Notes: a model not told the origin generated them from the sequence alone. 64,000 nt of DNA from Sphingomonas sp. HMP9 (GCF_013374115.1 NZ_AP022673.1:772501-836500), one strand, 5' to 3'; positions 46,790-56,698 are shown, counted from the first letter of the stretch. Numbers and translations: made by a program.

Positions 46790-47577
46790 GCGTCCGCCCC
46801 GTGCACCCGTGTCTTACCGAACAGCGTGTGGAAGTTCTCGGCGGTACGACGCGATAATTCCTCGACTTTTTCGCCGCGCAGGTCGGCCAGGAACTGCGCG
46901 GTGTCGGCGACGAAGCCAGGCTCGCCGGTCTTGCCCCGATGCGGTACCGGCGCGAGAAACGGCGCGTCGGTCTCGATCAGCAGCCGCTCGATCGGCAACC
47001 GCGCGGCGGTCTCCTGCAGGTCACGCGCGTTCTTGAACGTGACGATCCCCGATATCGAAATGTAGAGGCCCATGTCCAAGGCCTTGTCGGCGAAAGCACC
47101 GCTCGCGGTGAAGCAGTGGATGACGCCGGGATACGCCCCCTTCCCCATCTCGTCCGCCATGATCGCTGCGGTATCGTCCTCGGCATCGCGCGTATGAACG
47201 ACGATGGGCAGCCCGGTCTCGCGCGACGCCGCGATGTGCGCGCGAAAGCTGGCCTGCTGGCGGGCGCGATCCGAGGTGTCGCGAAAATAGTCGAGGCCGC
47301 TCTCGCCCAGGCCAACCACGCGCGGATGCCGCGCGCGCTCGATGAGCTTGGCGGCATCGACGTCGGGATACACGTCCGCCTCGTTCGGGTGGATGCCGAT
47401 CGTCGCCCAGACGTCAGGCTCGCGCTCGGCGGTCGCGACGATATCGTCCCATTCGCTCTCGCGCGTGGAGATATTGAGCATCGCGGTCACGCCGCGCGCC
47501 CGCGCGCGGGCAAGCACCGCCTGCTGGTCCTCGACAAGACCCTTGTAGTTCAGATGGCAATGGCTGTCGGCGAGCAT
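46786..47577 (-). CDS. tatD: TatD-family metal-dependent hydrolase
   Basis: TIM-barrel metal nuclease (DNA/RNA 3'-5' exonuclease in characterised TatD proteins). It has 263 residues. The paired metal histidines are in DSHCHLNYKG at the N-terminus; the carboxylate/His set includes GESGLDYFR, VVHTRDA and CFTASG. It overlaps metG by one base (TGATG) and the metallo-hydrolase by four (ATGA). metG-tatD-MBL-fold is a common alphaproteobacterial run. Confidence 0.94.
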   Translation of the reverse strand: MLADSHCHLNYKGLVEDQQAVLARARARGVTAMLNISTRESEWDDIVATAEREPDVWATIGIHPNEADVYPDVDAAKLIERARHPRVVGLGESGLDYFRDTSDRARQQASFRAHIAASRETGLPIVVHTRDAEDDTAAIMADEMGKGAYPGVIHCFTASGAFADKALDMGLYISISGIVTFKNARDLQETAARLPIERLLIETDAPFLAPVPHRGKTGEPGFVADTAQFLADLRGEKVEELSRRTAENFHTLFGKTRVHGADA

Positions 47578-49124
47578 CAGGCCCCCGCAGGCAGTTCGAG
47601 ACGTGGGAACACCGGCGCGGGCGGTGCGATCAGGACGCCGGAAGCAGCGATGCGGTCGTACCAGCCATCGTCGTCGATCGCGGCATGATCACGCTCGGTC
47701 GCGCCGATCTGGTCGAGCACCTTCCCCGCGGACTCGGGCACGACCGGCAGGATGGTGATGGCGAGCATCCGGATCGCGCGGACCAGCGTGCGCAACACGG
47801 CGTTCATCCGCTCGGGATCGGTCTTGCGCAAGGCCCAGGGAGCCTGCGCGTCGATATACTGGTTGCACGCGAACACACCGCGCATCCACGCCTCGATCCC
47901 TTGCGACAGCGCGAGATCGGTGAAGCCTGACTTAAAGCCGGCACAGGCGATGATGACCTCCTCGATCAGCATGCCATCGGCATCCTGGACCGTACCAACC
48001 GTGGGAAACTCACCGCCCAAGTTCTTGGCGATGAAAGACAAAGTCCGCTGTGCAAGGTTGCCGAAGCTGTTGGCCAGCTCGGCATTGACGCGCGTCACGA
48101 TCGCCTCGGGCGAGTAGCTTCCGTCCTGACCGAAACTCACGTCGCGCAGGAAGAAATAGCGTAGCGCATCGACGCCGAATGCATCCGCCAGCGCCATTGG
48201 ATCGACGACGTTGCCGACCGACTTCGACATCTTCTCGCCGCGGGTGAGCAGGAAGCCGTGGCCAAACACGCTCTTCGGCAAAGGAATACCCGCCGAGAGC
48301 AGGAATGCCGGCCAATAGACCGCGTGGAACCGGACGATGTCCTTGCCGATTAGATGGATATCGGCCGGCCAGTATTTGGCCTTGTCGCCGCTCATGTTGG
48401 GATAGCCGATCCCGGTCAGGTAGTTGGTAAGCGCATCGACCCACACATACATGACGTGCCCAGGGCTGCCGGGTACGGGCACGCCCCAGTCGAAGCTGGT
48501 CCGCGAAACCGACAGATCCTTCAAGCCACCCTCGACGAAGCGCATCACCTCGTTGCGCCGGCTCTCGGGCCGGATGAAATCGGGATTGGCGGCGAAGAGA
48601 TCGAGCAAAGGCTGCTGATATTTCGAGAGGCGGAAGAACCAGGTCTCCTCGGCGGTCCATTCGACCGGCGTGCCCTGCGGCGAGCGGCGATCGTCGCCCT
48701 CCCCGGTCAGTTCGGATTCGTCGTAAAACGCCTCGTCGCGGACCGAATACCAGCCCTCGTAGCGATCGAGATACAGGTCGCCCGCGTCCGCCATCGCCTG
48801 CCAGATCGCCGCGCTCGCTGCGTAGTGATCCTCATCGACGGTACGAATGAACCGGTCATACGAGATGCCCAGACGGTCTGCCATCTCGTGGAAATACGAC
48901 GACATTTCGTTGGCAAGGTCACGCACTGGGATATCGCGTTCGCGCGCGGCCTGGACCATCTTGAGACCATGCTCGTCGGTGCCCGTCTGGAACAGCACGT
49001 CGCGCCCGGCCTGACGCTGGAAGCGCGCGATCGCGTCGGCGGCAATCATCTCATAGGCGTGGCCGATATGCGGACGCCCGTTGGGATAGTGGATTGCGGT
49101 GGTGATATAGAAAGGATCGGCCAT
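47577..49124 (-). CDS. metG: Methionyl-tRNA synthetase
   Basis: Class I synthetase charging initiator and elongator tRNA-Met. It has 515 residues. The HIGH-type motif is in YPNGRPHIGHAYE and KMSKS in GEKMSKSVGNVVDP. No zinc-knuckle cysteine cluster is visible in the connective-peptide region (around residues 120-160), so this is the shorter MetG2-type enzyme; the C-terminal EMAP-like domain is also absent. Upstream of it on the same strand is holB after 50 bases. Downstream it couples to tatD. Confidence 0.95.
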   Translation of the reverse strand: MADPFYITTAIHYPNGRPHIGHAYEMIAADAIARFQRQAGRDVLFQTGTDEHGLKMVQAARERDIPVRDLANEMSSYFHEMADRLGISYDRFIRTVDEDHYAASAAIWQAMADAGDLYLDRYEGWYSVRDEAFYDESELTGEGDDRRSPQGTPVEWTAEETWFFRLSKYQQPLLDLFAANPDFIRPESRRNEVMRFVEGGLKDLSVSRTSFDWGVPVPGSPGHVMYVWVDALTNYLTGIGYPNMSGDKAKYWPADIHLIGKDIVRFHAVYWPAFLLSAGIPLPKSVFGHGFLLTRGEKMSKSVGNVVDPMALADAFGVDALRYFFLRDVSFGQDGSYSPEAIVTRVNAELANSFGNLAQRTLSFIAKNLGGEFPTVGTVQDADGMLIEEVIIACAGFKSGFTDLALSQGIEAWMRGVFACNQYIDAQAPWALRKTDPERMNAVLRTLVRAIRMLAITILPVVPESAGKVLDQIGATERDHAAIDDDGWYDRIAASGVLIAPPAPVFPRLELPAGA

Positions 49125-49174
49125 GCCGCGCTCCTAGAGCATCGTCCCTAACAGGTGAAGCCTGTGCAGCCCGA

Positions 49175-50152
49175 TCAATGGCGTAATGTCGCGACGATCC
49201 CCGCCATCTCGAACACCGTCGCCTGTGCGTCGAGCGACAGGCCGATGGCCGCCGCCGCAAGCTCGCGTGCCGCGGCATGTGCGTCGAGTGCGGCACGGAG
49301 CGCCGGCCCGGACCGGGTTCGTGCGGCATCGGCAACGAAGGCAGGCGCACGGTCGAGGAACGCCTCGTACCGCGGTTGTGCCGCCTTGAGCCCCAGCGCC
49401 TTGGCCAGTTTCAACCGGCGCCCGTTATCCCGGTCGCCATCCTGCGCGATCGCGGCGATGGCGTCGTCGATCGCGGCGATGTCGAGCCCGGCATAGCGAA
49501 GCGCGCGGCCGGGCGCGCCATCGCTCGCCCGAACCAGCGCGGCAACCTCGCCTTCGTCGGCATCGGGTTGCAAGGTCCGGATCGCGGTCGCGACCTCGCC
49601 GTCGGTGAGCGCCTCGAACCGCAGCAACCGACAGCGCGAGCGGATCGTCGGCAGCAATCGGCCCGGCGCATGGCTGACGAGCAGGAAGATCGTTCCCGCC
49701 GGCGGTTCCTCGAGGTTCTTGAGCAGCGCATTCGCCCCGCCCCGCTCCAGATCGTCGATCGCATCGATCACGACCACGCGCCTCGGGCTCATCGACGGCG
49801 TGGTCGCGAATAGCGGTTGCAGCGTCCGCACCTGCGCGATCGTAATGCTGCGCGCGAGATCCTGGTCGGGCTTGTCGAGGTCCTTCGGCAACCGCGCGAG
49901 CACGCGGAAGTCGGGGTGCGACCCGGCCTCCATCAGCGACCGCGTCCTGTTTCCCGGCGGAACCTCGAACCCGGCCGATCCGCCGTCGGGCTCGGCCGCA
50001 TCCGCCAGCATCCGCATGGCCGCGGCCCGCGCGAAGCTGGCCTTGCCAACGCCCTGCGGCCCGGCGATCAGCCACGCGTGGTGCAACGATCCCCCGCGCA
50101 TCGCCGCCATGAAGGCAGCCTGCGCGGCGGTGTTGCCGATGATCGGCGTCAT
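49175..50152 (-). CDS. holB: DNA polymerase III delta-prime subunit
   Basis: AAA+ clamp-loader subunit. It has 325 residues. The Walker A-like loop GPQGVGKASFARAAA and the sensor SRC-type segment IRSRCRLLRFEALTD are present. The NALLKNLEEPPAGTIFLLVSHAPGRLLPTIRSR stretch is diagnostic of delta-prime/gamma family. The four cysteines of the E. coli delta-prime zinc module are absent in the corresponding region (about residues 55-85). It lies immediately before metG. In many alphaproteobacteria tmk and a dacC gene precede it; here dacC does, without tmk. Confidence 0.92.
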   Translation of the reverse strand: MTPIIGNTAAQAAFMAAMRGGSLHHAWLIAGPQGVGKASFARAAAMRMLADAAEPDGGSAGFEVPPGNRTRSLMEAGSHPDFRVLARLPKDLDKPDQDLARSITIAQVRTLQPLFATTPSMSPRRVVVIDAIDDLERGGANALLKNLEEPPAGTIFLLVSHAPGRLLPTIRSRCRLLRFEALTDGEVATAIRTLQPDADEGEVAALVRASDGAPGRALRYAGLDIAAIDDAIAAIAQDGDRDNGRRLKLAKALGLKAAQPRYEAFLDRAPAFVADAARTRSGPALRAALDAHAAARELAAAAIGLSLDAQATVFEMAGIVATLRH

Positions 50153-50180
50153 GCGCGAAACGTCGTCGGCGCCGGGGTCA

Positions 50181-51344
50181 TCAGCCGAAGAAGCCGGTCA
50201 GTCCTGCCCATGCACGACCGAAGAAGCCAGCGACCGCGACGTCCTTCTCGGCGACCAGCGGCATAGTCTGCTGGAGACCGTCGGACGTGGTGACGACGAG
50301 ATCGGCGATATGCTGGCCAGCCTTGATCGGTGCCTTGATCGGACCGTCATAGACCACCTTGGCGGTCATGGTCGGCGAGGTCCCCGCGGGCAGCGTCACG
50401 GTCAATGCCTTGGGCGCGACGAGCCCGACCGACGAAGCATCGCCCATCTGGACCGCGGCGGTTTCGATCTTCTTGCCCTTCGCGACGATCGGCTTCGACT
50501 GCCATGCGCGGAAGCCCCATTCCATGAAGCGCACGGATTCTTCCGCGCGCTGGCCCGAACTGGTCAGGCCGGCGACGACCATCACCAGGCGACGGCCATT
50601 CTGGACCGCGGACCCGGTGAAGCCATAGCCGGCTTCCTCGGTATGCCCGGTCTTTAGGCCATCCGCACCAGCGACGCGCCCGAGGATAGGATCGCGGTTC
50701 GCCTGGGTGATGGCGCTGCCGCCCATCGTCTTGCCCCAGGTGAAGTCGCGCTTCGAATAGAACTGCTTGTACAGATCGGGATAGTTCGTGATCGTCGCGG
50801 CGGCGAGCTTGGCGAGGTCATGTGCCGTGACATAGGTCACGCCGTTGTCGGGCCAGCCGTTGGCGGTGCCGAAATGGCTGTCCTTGAGGCCGAGTTCGGC
50901 CGCCTTGCGGTTCATCCGCTCGGTGAACGCCTGCTCTGACCCCGAAATCCCCTCGGCGAGCACGATGCACGCGTCGTTGCCCGACAGCGTGACGATGCCG
51001 TACAGCAGGTTGGCGACGCTGACGTTCTCACCCGACGACAGGAACATCGTCGAACCCGCGGACGGACCATGCCATTTTGCCCAGGTCTCGGGGCGGACGG
51101 GCATCATCTGGTCGAGCTTCAGCTCGCCCTTCCTGACCATGTCGAACGCGACATAGACGGTCATCATCTTGGCGAGCGAGGCCGGCGGCATGCGACGATC
51201 CGCATCGCGCGCGAACAGGACCGCACCCGATGACAGATCCTCCATATAGGCGATCGGCGCAGCGGTCTGGAATTGGGGCGCTGCGGCAATGGACGGATGC
51301 GCCAACGCGAGGGCGACGAGCGGTGCGACGATCAGCTTCTTCAT
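50181..51344 (-). CDS. dacC: D-alanyl-D-alanine carboxypeptidase (PBP5/6 family)
   Basis: Trims the terminal D-Ala from peptidoglycan stem peptides in the periplasm. It has 387 residues. A signal peptide (KKLIVAPLVALALAHPSIAAA) is followed by the S11 peptidase triad motifs: SLAK (catalytic serine near residue 57), SGN and KTG (GLKTGHTEEAG). The C-terminal PBP5-like beta domain is followed by an amphipathic end (AVAGFFGRAWAGLTGFFG) that would attach it to the membrane. The start ATG at 51344 gives the signal peptide at residue 1. It follows rlpA on the same strand. Confidence 0.94.
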   Translation of the reverse strand: MKKLIVAPLVALALAHPSIAAAPQFQTAAPIAYMEDLSSGAVLFARDADRRMPPASLAKMMTVYVAFDMVRKGELKLDQMMPVRPETWAKWHGPSAGSTMFLSSGENVSVANLLYGIVTLSGNDACIVLAEGISGSEQAFTERMNRKAAELGLKDSHFGTANGWPDNGVTYVTAHDLAKLAAATITNYPDLYKQFYSKRDFTWGKTMGGSAITQANRDPILGRVAGADGLKTGHTEEAGYGFTGSAVQNGRRLVMVVAGLTSSGQRAEESVRFMEWGFRAWQSKPIVAKGKKIETAAVQMGDASSVGLVAPKALTVTLPAGTSPTMTAKVVYDGPIKAPIKAGQHIADLVVTTSDGLQQTMPLVAEKDVAVAGFFGRAWAGLTGFFG

Positions 51345-51370
51345 GGGGTATTCCGTGAGCAAAAGGGAAC

Positions 51371-52105
51371 TCAATCCGTAGGCAGGACTTGTGCATCGCC
51401 ATAGCCGCGCTCGGCGACCGCGTCACGCGCGCGTTGCAGGCTGGCGGCATCTTTGAACGGGCCGATGCGAACCCGGTACAGGCCCCCGCCTTCGACCACA
51501 TCGGCATCGAGGCGTCGCGCCAATGCGGTCGCGCGGCCCGCGTTCGAGAAGGTTGCGACCTGCAAGACATATCGTCGTCCAGCTACCAACACGGGAAGTG
51601 GCTTGCGGGCGGGAAGCATGTCCAGGCTCGCCGCCTGAGTGAAAATTGGATTGCGCTCGCTGGCGGCTTTGCCGGCGCGTAGCAACGATGCGTCGTGTGC
51701 CGTCGGGACGATCGCGCGGATACGGACGGCTGCGACCTGGCGCCGGTCCGTCCCGAGCACATGCGCCGCGGCGCGCGAGAGGTCGATCATACGGTCGCGA
51801 CGCCCTGGCCCGCGGTCGTTGATCCGGACCAGGATCGAACGGCCGGTCGCCACCGACGTCACCTCGACGAACGAGCCAAGTGGCAAGGTGCGATGCGCGG
51901 CGGTCATGGCGTCAGGATCGAACGCCTCACCCGATGCGGTGCGGTTTCCCGACAATTCCTCGCCATACCAGCTGGCTAGCCCGGTATCCTTATAACTGCC
52001 ATAAAGGCCGCCGCCCGCCGGGAGTGGTGCGCCCACGCTTTCGCGCGCATTGCTGCATCCCGCCAGCGCGAGCGCCAGGCACAGCGTCCTAGCGCTCGAC
52101 CGCAT
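51371..52105 (-). CDS. rlpA: Septal ring lytic transglycosylase RlpA
   Basis: Outer-membrane lipoprotein that cleaves naked glycan strands at the septum. It has 244 residues. Lipoprotein signal with lipobox LAGC (Cys18 counted from 52105), a double-psi beta-barrel (about 45-125) with GLASWYGEELSGNRTASGE and the catalytic NDRGP, and a C-terminal SPOR domain (about 170-240, YVLQVATFSNAGRATALARRL) that targets denuded septal peptidoglycan. The start ATG at 52105 overlaps the last 17 bases of mltB. The pairing of two lytic transglycosylases is functionally sensible. Confidence 0.93.
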   Translation of the reverse strand: MRSSARTLCLALALAGCSNARESVGAPLPAGGGLYGSYKDTGLASWYGEELSGNRTASGEAFDPDAMTAAHRTLPLGSFVEVTSVATGRSILVRINDRGPGRRDRMIDLSRAAAHVLGTDRRQVAAVRIRAIVPTAHDASLLRAGKAASERNPIFTQAASLDMLPARKPLPVLVAGRRYVLQVATFSNAGRATALARRLDADVVEGGGLYRVRIGPFKDAASLQRARDAVAERGYGDAQVLPTD

Positions 52106-53132
52106 CGGCCAGCAAACCAACCGAGAGCGCGTAGAAGTTCGAGCAGTTATAATCGAGAATGACGCGGTAATTGCTGGTCAGCAGATAAGCGGTAGCCCCC
52201 TGCCCGTCCGGCTCGAGCAACGTTGCCATCACGCTGTCGGCGGGCAGGCTTCGGCCTTGCGGCGTCACGCCAAGCGCGCGCCATTCGGCGATCGTCCGCC
52301 AGCCGCTGTGGCGCTCGAACACGCGGGGACAACGCGGCGACACCAGCCGGTTGCGGACCTGCGACCGATCGAGCCCGGCGGGCACGTTGACCGCGACGCC
52401 CCAGGGCTGGCCCGGGCGCCAGCCGGCGTCGGTGAAGTAATTGCCGATCGATGCGAGCGTGTCGGCCGGACTGTTCCAGATGTCGGCACGGCCGTCGCCG
52501 TCGCCGTCGCGCGCCAGGCGCAGATAGATAGACGGCAGGAATTGCGGATTGCCCGTCGCTCCTGCCCAGCTGCCCTTCAACTGCTCGCGCGTCACGCCGC
52601 GGTCGAGCATCTTCAGTCCGGCGATGAACTCGCCTGCGAACAGCGACCTGCGCCGCCCCTCATAAGCGAGGCTGGCGAGCGAGCGGAGGAGATCGAAATT
52701 GCCGGTATAGCTGCCGTAATTCGTCTCATGCCCCCAGATCGCGACCATGACTGATTCGGGAACGCCGGTCTGCTGCTCGATGCGCTGCAGACGGGAGCGC
52801 TGCGCAAGATACGTCTGACGCCCGCGCGCGATCCGCGCCGCATCAACGTGCTGGGCCTTGTAGGGCGCGAACGCGGGGATGGCGCTCGGGTTGGTCGAAC
52901 CGGGTTGAGCACGGTCCAACTCGATCACCCGCGTGTTGAGCGTGAGCGTGGGGAACACCGCGTCCGCCGTGCGCGCACTGACGCCGTCCGCAAGCGCCTG
53001 CTGACGCAGTACGCTCATGTACGATTGAAACCCTGCGTCGTCCTGCGCCGCCGCTGGTGCGCTACCGCACAGCAGGGCGATCATGCCGAATACGCCGTTG
53101 CGCAGCCAAGCTGCTCGTGATGCCCCACCCAT
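52089..53132 (-). CDS. mltB: Lytic murein transglycosylase, MltB family
   Basis: Cleaves peptidoglycan with 1,6-anhydro-muramyl product formation. It has 347 residues from the ATG at 53132. The N-terminus (GGASRAAWLRNGVFGMIALLCGSAPAAAQ) is a signal peptide. The catalytic Glu lies in WGHETNYG, and the typical segments FLPSIYLRLARDGDGDGRADIW and SLASIAYE-like repeats follow (as SLASLAYEG). No lipobox cysteine precedes the mature domain, so it is soluble or differently anchored. A longer in-frame start at 53192 exists. It overlaps rlpA by 17 bases. Confidence 0.92.
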   Translation of the reverse strand: MGGASRAAWLRNGVFGMIALLCGSAPAAAQDDAGFQSYMSVLRQQALADGVSARTADAVFPTLTLNTRVIELDRAQPGSTNPSAIPAFAPYKAQHVDAARIARGRQTYLAQRSRLQRIEQQTGVPESVMVAIWGHETNYGSYTGNFDLLRSLASLAYEGRRRSLFAGEFIAGLKMLDRGVTREQLKGSWAGATGNPQFLPSIYLRLARDGDGDGRADIWNSPADTLASIGNYFTDAGWRPGQPWGVAVNVPAGLDRSQVRNRLVSPRCPRVFERHSGWRTIAEWRALGVTPQGRSLPADSVMATLLEPDGQGATAYLLTSNYRVILDYNCSNFYALSVGLLADAVER

Positions 53133-53341
53133 GACGAGGATGTGCCACAGACGCCCGCCAACCGGAACCTCGCATCGTCGCATCAAGGGCACGCACAGCC
53201 GCGCGAACTGCGTTTACGATGGCGTATTCGCCGCCGCCGTTGAAGCTGGCGAACTCCGTGGTCGCCTAGGGCGACGATTTCGGCAAAGGGAGGCGATCAA
53301 TCCTATCGCGTAAGGCGGTACAGCAGGGACCCGGTAGCCAT

Positions 53342-53680
53342 ATGGCGCGAAAGCATTCGAAACACGGTTTCACCGACGACCTACGCCACGAAGACGAGAC
53401 CCCGGCAGAGACGCTGGCGTGCTGGCTCTGCGGTCGGCCGACCGGCAAGATCGTCGTCTGGCATCACCCCGTTCCAAAAAGCCGTGGCGGGCGGGACGTC
53501 GTACCGATGCACCCGATCTGCTAGCAGACGCTGACGGCCAACTTCACCAACTCCGAATTGCAGCGTCATGGCATGGATGCGGAGGGTCTGCTCGCGCACC
53601 CCGCCGTGCGCAAATTCGTCGACTGGGTCGCGAACAAGGAGCCGGATTTCACCGCCACCACGACCAAGAAACAGCGGTGA
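53342..53680 (+). pseudogene. HNH endonuclease-like gene interrupted by a TAG codon
   Basis: The frame from ATG 53342 reads ARKHSKHGFTDDLRHEDETP, a CWLCG zinc pair, WHHPVPKSRGG and VPMHPIC, then stops at TAG 53522-53524. The same frame continues without interruption for 51 more codons to TGA 53678-53680 (QTLTANFTNSELQRHGMD, then DWVANKEPDF). The continuation looks like the normal C-terminal part of small sphingomonad HNH proteins, and the stop falls where a histidine after HPIC is expected. So the gene is broken by one codon, or the stop is read through, or the base is a sequencing error. Function: nuclease, target unknown. Confidence 0.75.
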
Positions 53681-53767
53681 CGCGCACATGGCCGGCACCG
53701 ACCCTGGTCGCGTGGACGCACGCCGCGGCGAATGTCGTCGAACCGACATGCCGCGGCGTGCACAGGC

Positions 53768-56443
53768 TTATCTGACCGCGAGCGCCGCCGCGATTTCCGC
53801 GGACTTGGCCTGCCGCAGAACGCCGCAGTGCCGTATGACCTCCAGCGTGCGTTCGTATCCCAGCACGCCGACATCGGCCTTGCGGATCAGCGCGCCGACC
53901 TTCGCATCGATCCGGTCGGCCCGATCGGCCCCGCACTGCGTGGCCAGCGCCTGCGGGAGGCGGCTCGTCAGGAAGATGCCGTTACCGCCAGCAAGAAGCT
54001 TGTCGTAATTGGCCAGGATCCAGTCGGTACCGAGGTCGCGGGTGTCGGGATTGCCGACGACGCCGAAGATCAGGCCGATCCTGTCGTAGCTGCGCATCCG
54101 CGAATCATCGAGTCCGAGCAGATATGCGGCCGCATCGGCATGGCCGCTGGACGCCGCCGCGCCGATCGCCGTCTGGCGGAAGGTCGGGTCCTCGCTCGCC
54201 AGCGCCTTGTCGATCAGCGACTTTACTGCCGGCAAGCCGCCCTCCTGCGCCACCACGGTCAGCGCGCTGCCGAGGAAGCCGGTATCCAGCGCACCCGTGT
54301 TGCCAGCGAGGTATTTCTCGCCGGCGGTCTTGAGCGTGGTGCGCACGGCGGCGTCGCCGGCCTCGTCCGAGACCAGTTCGACGAGGTCGTGGCGCAGGCT
54401 CTGCCGGTCGGGATCGTCCTTCGCATAGGCACCGGCGGCGGGATCGAACCCCAGCGCGGCGAGCCGCGGCGTGTAGATCGACGCCAGCACCGCACGATAT
54501 CCGGGCAGCGACGCCGCAGAGATGAGACCGCGTGCGCGCAACCCCGTGATCCGCCGCCCGCCGTCCATGCTGGCGGTCGCGTCCGGGTTCGCCGCAACCG
54601 CACGCGCTTGCGTGAACAGCCAAGCCGCCGGCGCCTTGCCCGCACGGAACGCCGCCCACAGGCTGTCGGTGGTGGCGAGCGCCTCACCCGGCGACAACGT
54701 CCCCGACGCCGCGATCAGCGACTGCCAGTCGGCGGGCGCGAGATTGAAGCGATAATAGCCCGCGCCGCCGACATTGGGCATGATCACGCCCGAACCCGGC
54801 GCGGCAAGCGAGGTCGCCGGCTTATCGAGCAGAGCGCACTGCTTCGCCGCACCGACTCGCACGCAGAACGGGATGGTCCAGCTGAGCGGCGGCGGGGTCG
54901 AGCCCAGAAAGGCGTAGCGTGACTGGGTCGCGACGACACCGCCGCCCTGTCGGCGAACGTCAACGACCGGGACTCCCTGCTGATCGACGAACGACTTGAG
55001 CGCGTCGAGGACGCGCGGGTCCTTTGCCGCATCGGAGATCGATTCGAAGAATTGCTCCGACGTCGCATTGCCGTACGCATGACGCTTAAGATGAAGCCGG
55101 ACGCCTGCCTTGAACTTCTCGTCGCCGAGATAGGCGGCGATCATCGCCACGACCTGTCCGCCCTTGCCGTAGGTGATGTTGTCGAACGCGGAATCGATCT
55201 GGCCGTTTTCAGTGATCGGCTGGTGGATCGGGCGCCCGACCTCCAGCGCATCGGTATTCATCGTGCCGAAGCCCTCGGCTAGCGCGCCGACACCGATCTT
55301 GAGTTCCGGGCGCCATTCGTTGCCGATGCGATAGCCCATCCAGTTGGCGAAGCTTTCGTTGAGCCAGATGTCGTCCCACCAGGCCGGGGTGACCAGATCA
55401 CCGAACCATTGGTGCGACAGCTCGTGCGCGACGATCATCCCGAACGACTGCTTGTCGCGGGTCGTTGCGCCCGGCGCCAGGAAGATGATGCCGTCGCCGT
55501 ACGTGTCGGCGCCGGCATTCTCCATCGCGCCGGCCATGATCGGCGTGCCGATCTGGTCCAGCTTGGGGAATGGAAACGGCTCTCCGAAATAGTTCTCGAG
55601 CAACGAGACGATGCGGGGCGTCTCCGCCATCACATAGCCCATCTTGTCCTTCTGCGCCGCGGTCGCGGCCGCGCCATAGGGCATCGGCGCGGGCCGTTCG
55701 GGCGTCGGGCGGATCAGTCCGGTCTGGTGGACGAACGGTCCGGTGTCGAGCGCGACGAGGTAGGTCGGCAGTGGCTTGGTGGGCGCGAACTGGTGCTTCT
55801 CCATCCCGCCGGCGACCTTGGTGACCGAGACCTGCGGCGCGTTGCTGATCGCGACCAGACCCGGATGCGTCGTCACGGACACGGTGAAGGGCGTCTTGAA
55901 GCCGGGTTCGTCGAAGCTCGGGAAGGCGGCCCGGGCGTCGATGCTCTCGAACTGCGTCCAGCTATACCACGCTTCGCCGACCTTGACGTGGAACAGCCCC
56001 GACGCGCTATCGCCGAGGCTGCCGGTATAATCGAACGTCAGCGTCGCTGCGCCAGCGGGCAACGCCTGCGCGAAGTCCAGTCGCGCGGTACCGGTCTGAT
56101 CGACCTGCGTGAACACCGCCGGCGTCGCCTTCCCCCCGACCAGCGCGACAGCCTTGGTGATCTTGAGGTCGCGACCGTGGAAGTAGAGCGATTTCGTCGA
56201 TGCCTTCAGCATCACGTCGATCTCATTATGCCCCGCAAAGCTGTCCTTCTCGGGCAGGATCGTGAAATCGAGACGATACGCCTTGGGTATCGCCGCATCG
56301 GAAAGCCTGCCCTTCGGCGCGTTCGCGTCGGCAGTCACCGCCGCCTTGGTCGGCGCCTCGGGTGCGGGTGCGGGTGCAGTGCCCGCCTGCGCGGTCGTCG
56401 ACAGCAACAGGGCGGTAAAACCGACGAAATATGAGGCGCGCAT
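53768..56443 (-). CDS. Exported M1-family zinc aminopeptidase
   Basis: Removes N-terminal amino acids from peptides. It has 891 residues. A signal peptide (RASYFVGFTALLLSTTAQA) is followed by a Pro/Ala linker and the N-terminal M1 beta domain. The GAMENAGADTY substrate motif and the zinc motif HELSHQWFGD followed 18 residues on by the third ligand in NESFA come next. The C-terminal half is an ERAP1-type helical domain with a relaxed cysteine content. It is predicted periplasmic because of the signal. It converges on the HNH pseudogene and is divergent from astB, with a 255-base gap. Confidence 0.93.
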   Translation of the reverse strand: MRASYFVGFTALLLSTTAQAGTAPAPAPEAPTKAAVTADANAPKGRLSDAAIPKAYRLDFTILPEKDSFAGHNEIDVMLKASTKSLYFHGRDLKITKAVALVGGKATPAVFTQVDQTGTARLDFAQALPAGAATLTFDYTGSLGDSASGLFHVKVGEAWYSWTQFESIDARAAFPSFDEPGFKTPFTVSVTTHPGLVAISNAPQVSVTKVAGGMEKHQFAPTKPLPTYLVALDTGPFVHQTGLIRPTPERPAPMPYGAAATAAQKDKMGYVMAETPRIVSLLENYFGEPFPFPKLDQIGTPIMAGAMENAGADTYGDGIIFLAPGATTRDKQSFGMIVAHELSHQWFGDLVTPAWWDDIWLNESFANWMGYRIGNEWRPELKIGVGALAEGFGTMNTDALEVGRPIHQPITENGQIDSAFDNITYGKGGQVVAMIAAYLGDEKFKAGVRLHLKRHAYGNATSEQFFESISDAAKDPRVLDALKSFVDQQGVPVVDVRRQGGGVVATQSRYAFLGSTPPPLSWTIPFCVRVGAAKQCALLDKPATSLAAPGSGVIMPNVGGAGYYRFNLAPADWQSLIAASGTLSPGEALATTDSLWAAFRAGKAPAAWLFTQARAVAANPDATASMDGGRRITGLRARGLISAASLPGYRAVLASIYTPRLAALGFDPAAGAYAKDDPDRQSLRHDLVELVSDEAGDAAVRTTLKTAGEKYLAGNTGALDTGFLGSALTVVAQEGGLPAVKSLIDKALASEDPTFRQTAIGAAASSGHADAAAYLLGLDDSRMRSYDRIGLIFGVVGNPDTRDLGTDWILANYDKLLAGGNGIFLTSRLPQALATQCGADRADRIDAKVGALIRKADVGVLGYERTLEVIRHCGVLRQAKSAEIAAALAVR

Positions 56444-56698
56444 CTAAATTCCTGCAATGGTGTAGTAGTAGCGTAACTCAGCTGTGAGAGGCGAGCAAGC
56501 CCCCGTACCACCCGATCAAAACTATCGTTGCAAGCCCGTCGACGCGCGCGAGCCGGCGGACAAACCGATCTACATATCCGGCCATACTCACAAGGCGGTT
56601 TCGGGCCTTTTACGCCCTCGCCTATTCCGGCTATCCGTTCCGCATCAGGCAGTTCCATCGTAATGGATCGCCGAGTGATGGGACGAAGGAGTGACGTC

